Shown here piece after piece: positions 56,298 through 64,000 of a stretch of 64,000 nucleotides of DNA (positions are counted from its first letter, which is position 1; every line of letters begins with the position of its first letter). The translations under genes and the position numbers were made by a program. The notes beneath the pieces were generated by a model, which saw only the letters and a list, made by a program, of their open reading frames with translations, did no database searches and had not been told where the DNA came from. The stretch is taken from positions 16,245,001 through 16,309,000 of the forward strand of contig NC_003075.7 in assembly GCF_000001735.4 (NCBI RefSeq), read 5' to 3'. The stretch is from Arabidopsis thaliana (lineage: Eukaryota > Streptophyta > Magnoliopsida > Brassicales > Brassicaceae).

Positions 56298-58949
56298 ATG
56301 TTAAGGATTTTGGGGAGAAGAGTTGTTTCAGCTTCGAAAGAGCTTACTAGTATTCAACAATGGCGGATCCGACCAGGAACCGATTCTCGTCCCGATCCTT
56401 TTCGAACTTTCCGGGGACTACAAAAGGGTTTCTGCGTGGGCATTTTACCGGACGGAGTCGACAGAAATTCGGAGGCTTTTTCTAGCAATTCGATCGCCAT
56501 GGAAGGGATCTTATCGGAGCTTCGTTCCCATATCAAAAAGGTAAAGCCATCTCATTTATCGATTGATGTCTTAATTGTTTGCAGATGAATGATATAAGTG
56601 TATCTCGGTGGAGATTTGTAGGTATTGGCCGGAGGTGGAGAGGAAGCGGTTAAGAGGAACAGAAGCAGAAACAAGCTTTTGCCTAGAGAAAGGATTGATC
56701 GGCTACTTGATCCTGGTTCTTCCTTTTTGGAGCTCTCTCAGGTTTTGTTTTGTTTCTTTGTTTGGATTTAATGCACATTTGCAATCTAGAGTTTATTGTT
56801 GATTAGTACTTGCATAAGTTAGGAAAACAAAAGAAGATTAGGGAATTGGCATTGATTAAAAACTTGTTTGATGTTGCTGCTTACTGGATATGAATATGTT
56901 TGCAGCTTGCAGGACATGAATTGTATGAGGAGCCTTTGCCTTCAGGTGGGATAATCACAGGGATAGGACCAATCCATGGACGTATTTGTATGTTTATGGC
57001 AAATGATCCTACAGTTAAAGGAGGGACGTATTATCCCATTACTATCAAGAAACATCTCAGAGCACAAGAGATTGCTGCTCGGTGCAGACTTCCTTGCATA
57101 TATCTTGTTGATAGTGGTGGTGCTTACCTTCCAAAACAGGCTGAGGTTTTCCCTGACAAGGAGAATTTTGGTAGGGTTTTCTACAACGAATCGGTTATGT
57201 CATCTGATGGAATTCCACAAATCGCCATTGTTTTAGGCTCCTGCACTGCTGGTGGTGCCTACATTCCTGCCATGGCTGATGAAAGTGTAATGGTCAAAGG
57301 GAATGGTACCATATTTTTAGCAGGACCGCCACTTGTCAAGGTCAATTTTCTCAAGTTACTTTCTCTCTCTCTCTCTCTCGTTCTAGTCTTAAGTAGTTTC
57401 TTGAGAATCTAACGCTAAATGAAAAAGCTTTTGAACAGGCTGCTACAGGAGAAGAAGTTTCAGCTGAGGATTTAGGAGGCGCCACTGTTCACTGTACTGT
57501 GTCCGGTGTGTCAGATTATTTTGCTCAAGGTACATATATTCATCTCTTTCTGCAATTTAATATGAAAACAATAATCGTGTTTTAGAGTTTAGACCTTAAG
57601 ATGCTCTAAGCTTGCAGACGAGCTACATGGCCTCGCTATTGGAAGAAACATTGTCAAGAATTTGCACATGGCTGCAAAACAAGGGATGGAAGGAACATTT
57701 GGAAGCAAAAATCTTGTATACAAGGAACCGCTCTATGACATAAACGAGCTTCGCTCCATTGCTCCAGTAGATCACAAACAGCAATTTGATGTGCGGTCTA
57801 TTATTGCCCGGATTGTTGATGGAAGTGAATTTGACGAGTTCAAGAAACAATACGGCACTGTGAGATAATGTTATTCGCCTTATTTTGTATCCAAATGTTA
57901 CCTTTTTACTTTCTTATGTGGAACTTCTTTTTGGCAGACGCTTGTGACTGGTTTTGCTAGAATTTATGGTCAGACGGTGGGTATTATCGGGAACAATGGC
58001 ATACTGTTCAATGAATCTGCACTAAAAGGAGCTCACTTCATCGAATTATGTTCTCAACGTAAAATTCCTCTTGTTTTCCTCCAAAACATCACAGGCTTTA
58101 TGGTAATTGTAGTGTTTGTGTTGTGTTCTCACATTTGGCTATATAAGAGTGTCTCTATCTATCTTACTTGCTCCGTTTTTGCTTATAGGTGGGTTCTAGA
58201 GCTGAGGCCAACGGCATTGCAAAAGCTGGAGCGAAAATGGTGATGGCAGTATCCTGTGCTAAGGTATGTTTAATTCTTGGTTAAGAGTCTGAGAGATTTG
58301 ATTAGGATAAGCCAGATTCTAAGCTCGGGTCTTCATTCAGGTACCAAAGATTACAATCATAACGGGTGCAAGCTTTGGTGCTGGAAACTATGCAATGTGT
58401 GGGCGTGCATACAGTCCAGATTTTATGTTCATTTGGCCAAACGCCAGAATTGGCATCATGGGAGGCGCTCAGGTAAACCAGAATGCACCGAAATGTTTAA
58501 ACCGAAACCAAACTGAATCAAAATGTGTTTATAATCTTAGTGTAGCAGAACAAAATTCAGTTTGGTTTTGTTTGACGTTGTTATTGGCTTGGCGAAAACT
58601 TTGCAGGCTGCAGGTGTTTTAACTCAGATTGAAAGGGCTACCAAGAAGAGACAAGGAATCAAGGTACTGAATAAAACATTCTCTAAACCGATTTCAACTC
58701 TGTTTGTTCAACATTGATGAATTTGCGTTTTTCTTTGTGATGCAGTGGACTGAGGAAGAGGAAGAAGCGTTCAAGAAGAAAACGGTGGATGCGTATGAGA
58801 GAGAGGCAAATCCTTACTACTCGACGGCGAGACTTTGGGATGATGGAGTGATTGATCCTTGTGATACCAGAAAGGTTTTGGGACTTTGTCTCTCTGCTGC
58901 TTTAAACCGTCCTTTAGAAGATACTCGATTTGGTGTCTTTAGAATGTAA
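56298..58949 (+). CDS. MCCB: 3-Methylcrotonyl-CoA carboxylase beta subunit
   Basis: Ten exons (56298-56540, 56622-56741, 56906-57340, 57439-57529, 57618-57859, 57938-58102, 58189-58263, 58341-58472, 58607-58663, 58746-58949) join to 587 residues, the length of plant MCCB. The N-terminus ([16 protein letters not shown]) is a mitochondrial presequence. Carboxyltransferase blocks: [94 protein letters not shown] and [16 protein letters not shown]. With the biotinylated alpha subunit it carboxylates 3-methylcrotonyl-CoA in leucine breakdown in the mitochondrial matrix. Gly-rich oxyanion-forming loops (TAGGAY, FGAGNY) are intact, so the enzyme should be active. A CT-repeat lies in the third intron. 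Confidence 0.97.
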
Positions 58950-59123
58950 ACAACTTTTAACCAATAAACATTTTCAAATAAATGTATAAACTTTTGTATA
59001 TGAGCTACCAAAACTGGTTGATTGTCAATGGAGGAGAAATATGGCCAACTACAACAGATCGTTGACTGGTTCGAAACTTAATTTATTTACTAATTAATTT
59101 GATTGATAACGAACAACAAAAAG

Positions 59124-59196
59124 GCGCTCGTGGCCCAATGGATAAGGCGTCTGACTTCTAATCAGACGATTGTGGGTTCGATCCCCACCGAGCGTG
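59124..59196 (+). tRNA. tRNA-Arg (anticodon TCT)
   Basis: 73 nt fold as a cloverleaf. The acceptor stem GCGCTCG pairs with CGAGCGT (a G-U first pair). The anticodon stem TCTGA/TCAGA closes the loop CTTCTAA with anticodon TCT at 59157-59159, reading AGA. The T arm has GTGGGTTCGATCCCCAC, a perfect 5-bp stem with the TTCGATC loop (B box). It has no intron and no encoded CCA, as expected for a nuclear plant tRNA. A T-rich stretch (CATTTTTTCCCTTTTT) follows within about 20 bases and can end Pol III transcription. The gene sits between two converging protein genes. Confidence 0.96.
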
Positions 59197-59637
59197 TCTC
59201 TTCCAAATACATTTTTTCCCTTTTTCACAATAGAATTCATTTACCGCAACAATCAAACGATAACGAATCAACAAAAATTACCTGAAAAATATTAAAGCTA
59301 AAGAGCAATGACACTCTCAAATACAGAATTGGTACCTCAGATTTGAGTTGACTGACAATAAACAATGACTTATCATCATAATCCAACAATTCAAAAGATT
59401 GAGTCAATTGATAGTTATTATTCTCTTCTCCTATGTAATTCAACATGATGCTTCCACACAAGGATCGATCATTCATCACAGGCCCTTCCTTGTTTCAACT
59501 CTCTCTTGATATCAATGCGGGTAAGACAGAAGCGACCTCTTACGCGATCTCTTTTTCTCCTTTTTTCTTTCATTTCAAGGATCACAATAGGTTGGGAGGA
59601 GATAGGGAAAGAGGACGAGGATGAAGGAACGGTGCTT
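59197..59637. other. 3' flank between tRNA and MBR2
   Basis: AT-rich DNA and the MBR2 3' UTR. No gene is supported. Confidence 0.55.
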
Positions 59638-62503
59638 TTATGTCGATAAAGCCACAGTCTTACAAATTGGGCAGAGATTCTTGAGCATCAGCCATTGCTT
59701 GACGCAGGCAGTGTGAAATTCATGACCACATCCCAGTGTTCCAAGATCATCTCCTTCTGCATACTCTTCCTGTTAAAAATGCATCAAGGTTTTCACATCA
59801 GCTTCCGAGTTAAAGCTGAGTATCAGCTCAAAAATGGGAATATAGATGAACCTAACCAACCCATGTTACACACATGGACGGTTTAGTGTAATGTCAAGAT
59901 AAAATGTGATAAATTGTGGCAGGTTTCTATCTACGTGATAATACATTACTCCTGTTTTGGCTTGACCACATCTACTACGGTAAAGAAGTGAATTTGTTGC
60001 AAACAAACAGCCATAAGAGACAAATAAACAGGTCCAAGGAGCCGCATAAAAGACCTTGGTGTAAGAGTAATTTCATGTCTTACCTGACAGACACAGCAAG
60101 GCTCCATGTCCTGGTGAGAGCCAGCAGCGGATGATGTATGTTTGTGCTGTTTCATTACTTTCAGGATCACCTCTTCGCTTAGACCAGTGCTCACATCTCC
60201 TATGCGTTCCCCAAGTGCCAATAGCTCCTACATTCCCAAACGAACCATGTTTAAAAAAATTGGTACATAGAGATAAAATGGTAAAAGAAAAATGAACACT
60301 CACCTCATATGACATGTTATCAACATCAAGACGCATATCCCGATGCCTATCATGCATCTCGGCCATACCTTGGTAGATCAGTGGATCGAATACCATATAA
60401 TCCTATCAGATCACCAAATGAAAAATCATGATCCAAAAATAAAATGCTATTGGGGATGAACTTGCACTACGTTTTGTTTATACAAATGCCAATAAGATAT
60501 GTTGATAGAGAATTGCTGCTTCTCACTACGTTTACTACAATGTGAGACCAATTATATTAGCAGCAGTAGATACGATACAGCTAAAAAGATGGTACACAAC
60601 TTAGATGTCGACAGAGATCACATATAGTATACCAACATTCTGAAGATCTAAAACTAACACTTGAAGGCAAAAAGTGCGATGTGATTTTACCTGTTAACTG
60701 TAATTAAGAGGGAATGATTGAAATCAGTTATGTGACAAAATCATACCTCAAACCGTAAATTCTCCCCTCTTCGCATGGCACTCAACACCTGCCGTATCTG
60801 CCAATAAACAAGAGAGTACCAACTGAGTGACTGACATTACTAGTATCAGCAAATACCATCAACAAATAATTGACTTCCACTGAGACAGATGCCACATCAG
60901 CTAAAACTGCTAAAGAGTTCATACAGACCTCGGAAATCAGCCGGTTCCTTCCATCATTATCAGCAGCTAAGCTTCTTCCTAAGTGACGCAAATGGAGATG
61001 ATCATTTTGCCTTTCCAGTAATAATCCCGATCTTCTTTGTCGAGAGCGATGACTACGACTACTAGATCCAGACGGCGCTGCAGCTTCATTCGAGGAAACA
61101 GAAGGCCCTGTGGGTAGTAATGGAAGAGAAGCACCATGAGTAGCAGATTCAGATTCGATACTAGGAAATAAAGACCACGGAGCAACTTCTGATATTCTTG
61201 ATTGATTATGGGGAGTAACCCAAGTGGGATTCGGCTGCAAACCATGGATCCCTGAACTCGATCCTGCTCGAGGAACAAAGGGAGAATCTCCAGATGTACT
61301 AGGGTTTCCACGAGTGAAACTCCAACAAAACTGATCCTGCACTGGATTTCTCGTTTCATTTGCAGGTGTAGTAAAGACTGGCTGCTCTGAGTTTATTCTT
61401 GGCGCGTCCCATGGTGACAATCCCTCTTCAGGCATACTGTTTGCTCTCGAACTAGACGAAGCACTCCAAGCAAATTGGTGTATATTTCTTGTCAATGCAG
61501 GAAGGTGGATCATACTTGGCTGACCATCACCACTGCTTGAGCTACCTGTAACTGGTATTGCTCTTGCATCCAGAGGGTCAACAAAAGGAGAAGTTGCTGG
61601 TAACTGCTGTTGCTGACGCACAGAACTACCGGACTGTGTGAAGCTGAATGCAACTGACTCTGGTGGCTGCCCAGGATTTAACCGCCTGCCAGGTCTAGAG
61701 ATGGTTTCCGTGCTTCTTGTAGAAGGAAAAGCACTTGCTGTAACTGCTCTCCCACCACCCAATCCAAATCTTGGTTCTGGTAGACCAGACTGATTATTAA
61801 CATTTGGAGAATTTTGTGAGGGCATAGACAAACTTAAGCTACTTGAAGCATCATATTGAGCAAGACCCTCATTCCAAGCACCATTCTCAGTTTGAAAAAA
61901 GCAACCATGACTTTCACCAGGGAAAGAATGGCTAGGAGCTCCTTCAAGAGCCTTTCTTTTGCAGGATGAACCTAGACCACCCAACGAAGAACCTGGACCA
62001 CTGCTTCTCTCCTCTGCGGTTTGACTTGAGCTTCCCAATGAAGTCTCGCAGTTATTATGGCGGATAACGACCCCAGAAGTCTGCAGACCACTACCAATGT
62101 CCATGTCCTTGCCCAGATTTACATGACTTAACATATGACTAGAGCTTGACCCACGCAAAAAGGACTCTCCAGGTAACAACATACCTGATTGCCCTTCCTC
62201 AAATCCATAGCCATCTGAGAGAAGCTGTCGATCAGTCTTTGAACCATTGGAATTTAAATGATCAGAAGGCCCCAATCTAGAGCTGGATTCACCAAAACTC
62301 CACCAGTTATGATTTTGAACAACATGCGAGCTAGAGCTTGCGTAAGTTGGTCGTCCTGAACCTGTAGTATTGTTTGGAAACTGAACATCCACTGGATTCA
62401 GGATGTTATTGGAAGTAGTCTCTGAATTGGTGCTACAGATGGGTTCTCCATCTGCATAATTTATTCCAGTCGATGAATCACCAGTGCTTCGTGGACCTTG
62501 CAT
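59638..62503 (-). CDS. MBR2: RING-H2 ubiquitin ligase MBR2-like
   Basis: Five coding exons (62503-60929, 60797-60747, 60402-60304, 60227-60084, 59769-59638) join to 666 residues, the length I recall for MED25-binding RING-H2 protein 2. About 480 residues are Ser-, Gly-, Asn- and Gln-rich and probably disordered (SSSHVVQNHNWWSFGESSSR). Then come a conserved block (IRQVLSAMRRGENLRFEDYM, RHRDMRLDVDNMSYEELLAL) and the C-terminal RING-H2 finger: CCVCQEEY, LGTLGCGHEFHTACVKQW and LCPICKTVAL. Cys/His ligands are complete. MBR proteins ubiquitinate the Mediator subunit MED25 (PFT1) in the nucleus and promote flowering (family knowledge). The ATG at 62503 is the third of this frame upstream; earlier in-frame codons at 62539 lie in leader-like sequence, so the first is less likely. 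Confidence 0.92.
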
Positions 62504-64000
62504 TGGACTTATTAATACCTCTGACCAAACACACAACAACGCTCCAGGACAGAAACCAGCGAAAAGTTATTAAGTTCTTGAGGAAACCTAAAGCCAGACA
62601 AAAAGAAGGAGACACAAAAATTGAACAAACAATCCATTGATGAGAGTTTGGAAAGATATAACACAGGACTGAGAAACATATTCCCGGTTTACCATGTTGA
62701 TTTCAAAGGGTCAGCCTATTATTTACTCCAGGCTAAGGAATGTAGCTCCAGGCCAGTTGGTACTCCAAGAACGGAATATCTGAAACGTCAGCGAGTAAAC
62801 CATTAGTTTCAAAACATCCATCATATTTCACAAGTATCAATTTCATATAAGAGAAACTGCTAAAACACACTAAAAACTTCATCTGGAAGAACTCCATTAG
62901 TAAGCAAACAACAGAAACATTTGCAAAACCATGACTTTAGCAGTTAACTAAGAAACCAACACTTCTGCTTAACTCAGTAAACTTCATTAGGGGACTCACT
63001 GAAATATACGGAAAGAAAAATCAAAGTCCTTGCAACATTATCTCAAAATCTTGTCGGAAATAGAGAAAAGAGAGAATGTAGCTACAGATAACTAAAGCGA
63101 ATTACAAGATTGCATCTTTATACATTCCGATTCATCACAAACAAAAAACAGTTAAGCACTAAAGAGGCTCCAATCATAAAGAAAGAAACCCTAAGGTTAG
63201 AGAATCCCGATCCTTTAGATTCACAGCTATTGCAATTGAATCAACACATTAAAACAAAAACCATTTCCACATAAAAAAAAACGATCCAGTAAATGAAATA
63301 GATTCAAGACCGATCGTCGAGCGGTAGAGAAAGTAAACAAAACAAAGACAGAGAATTGAAGAAACTGTGTACCTGCAAAAATACCAATCAGATGGGTCTC
63401 CGCCAAAGTAATCTGCTTAGAAGTTTTGTAAGAAAAAACAATTAAAGGCGTTTCATTTATTGAATTTTCCGGTTGTTTGATTCTCAGGATGAGATTGCCT
63501 ATTTCCTTCAAAAAAGAACTCTTTAATTTACACAGAAAAGCTCTGAAAATTTCCACAGAAAATGAAGAAAGAAAAGAGCGTAAAAGGGGAAAGAGATGAA
63601 ATGGGTTATTAAAAAAAGAAGCAGTGGATGAGGGAAGAGAGGATTAAGAGGCGTAGAGATTACATGTGATGAATGATACTATCTTTTCTTACAAACACAT
63701 TTTCGTGTAATTAAAATTTAATTTGGTTCCAAAGATTTTAATCAAAAGAAGTTTGGTAAATTGAAACAGGCAGACATAATTTATTGTAAAGAGTTTTTAT
63801 TTATTTATTCATGACGTTGCTTGATGGTGCTTTACCAATTTTCTTCTCCTACGTTAGATTTTTTTCACTTTTTTTTTTGGTGTTTGTAATAAATGTGAAA
63901 AATGGACCGTTTAAAAACTTAAAGACGTTTGATTACTATATAAAGTAATTGTTTATAATAGAAAGTTAATTGAGACGTGAAATGGTATAATATTATTGTG
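62504..64000. other. MBR2 leader, promoter and intergenic DNA
   Basis: The MBR2 5' leader is probably spliced: on the minus strand a TTTTTGCAG acceptor lies next to about 63373. The minus frame at 63227-63556 is leader-like, without a domain. The right end is AT-rich and featureless to the window edge. Confidence 0.5.

Overview
The window reads as a gene-dense euchromatic segment of a plant nuclear genome. Most genes have several short GT-AG introns, the intergenic DNA is AT-rich, promoters carry G-box, evening-element and GGCCCA motifs, and the proteins belong to plant families (SnRK2 kinase, ABF bZIP, DYW-type PPR, LRR-extensin). Many translated products match Arabidopsis thaliana proteins I recognise, and their order fits the lower arm of chromosome 4 (about AT4G33890 to AT4G34040). 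The locus names come from memory of the proteins and were not looked up. Exon models were assembled by hand from reading frame and splice sites. For most multi-exon genes the exons sum to an open frame of the length expected for the family.

Layout. 1-3.4 kb: intergenic, with a tRNA-like SINE candidate. 3.6-4.1 kb: a frameshifted ribosomal protein S29 copy. 5.0-6.1 kb (+): a SAGA ADA1/Tada1-like protein. 6.6-7.7 kb (-): F-box/kelch protein. 9.1-10.6 kb (-): Mpv17/PMP22 membrane protein. 11.9-13.6 kb (-): prolyl 4-hydroxylase. 15.9-17.7 kb (+): clade-D-like PP2C. 18.3-19.1 kb (+): SWS1/SSN2 SWIM protein. 19.4-20.4 kb (-): repeat-rich secreted cupredoxin. 21.1-22.6 kb (+): RING membrane protein. 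23.1-25.5 kb (+): ARMC6-like protein. 27.4-29.7 kb (+): OST1/SnRK2.6. 29.7-34.8 kb: long intergenic stretch with one possible 67-aa gene. 34.8-36.9 kb (-): pollen-type LRR-extensin. 38.0-39.9 kb (-): COR28, with evening elements upstream. 43.3-43.9 kb (-): DUF1685 protein. 45.1-47.6 kb (-): DYW-type PPR (EMB2758). 51.0-53.0 kb (+): ABF3. 53.6-55.9 kb (-): DJ1C, head-to-head with MCCB at 56.3-58.9 kb (+). 59.1 kb (+): tRNA-Arg(TCT). 59.6-62.5 kb (-): MBR2 RING-H2 protein.

The genes do not form an operon-like system. Two of them belong to one pathway: OST1 (the ABA-activated kinase) and ABF3 (a bZIP factor with RxxS/T sites of the SnRK2 type) lie about 21 kb apart, and cold/clock-regulated COR28 lies between them. 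The observations most worth checking are the frameshifted RPS29 copy, a triplet of evening elements at 41.26-41.34 kb, loss of the catalytic cysteine in both halves of DJ1C together with matching exon sizes, and apparent loss of copper ligands in the repeat-rich cupredoxin. I found no CRISPR array, no bacterial-type island and no convincing new multi-gene system.
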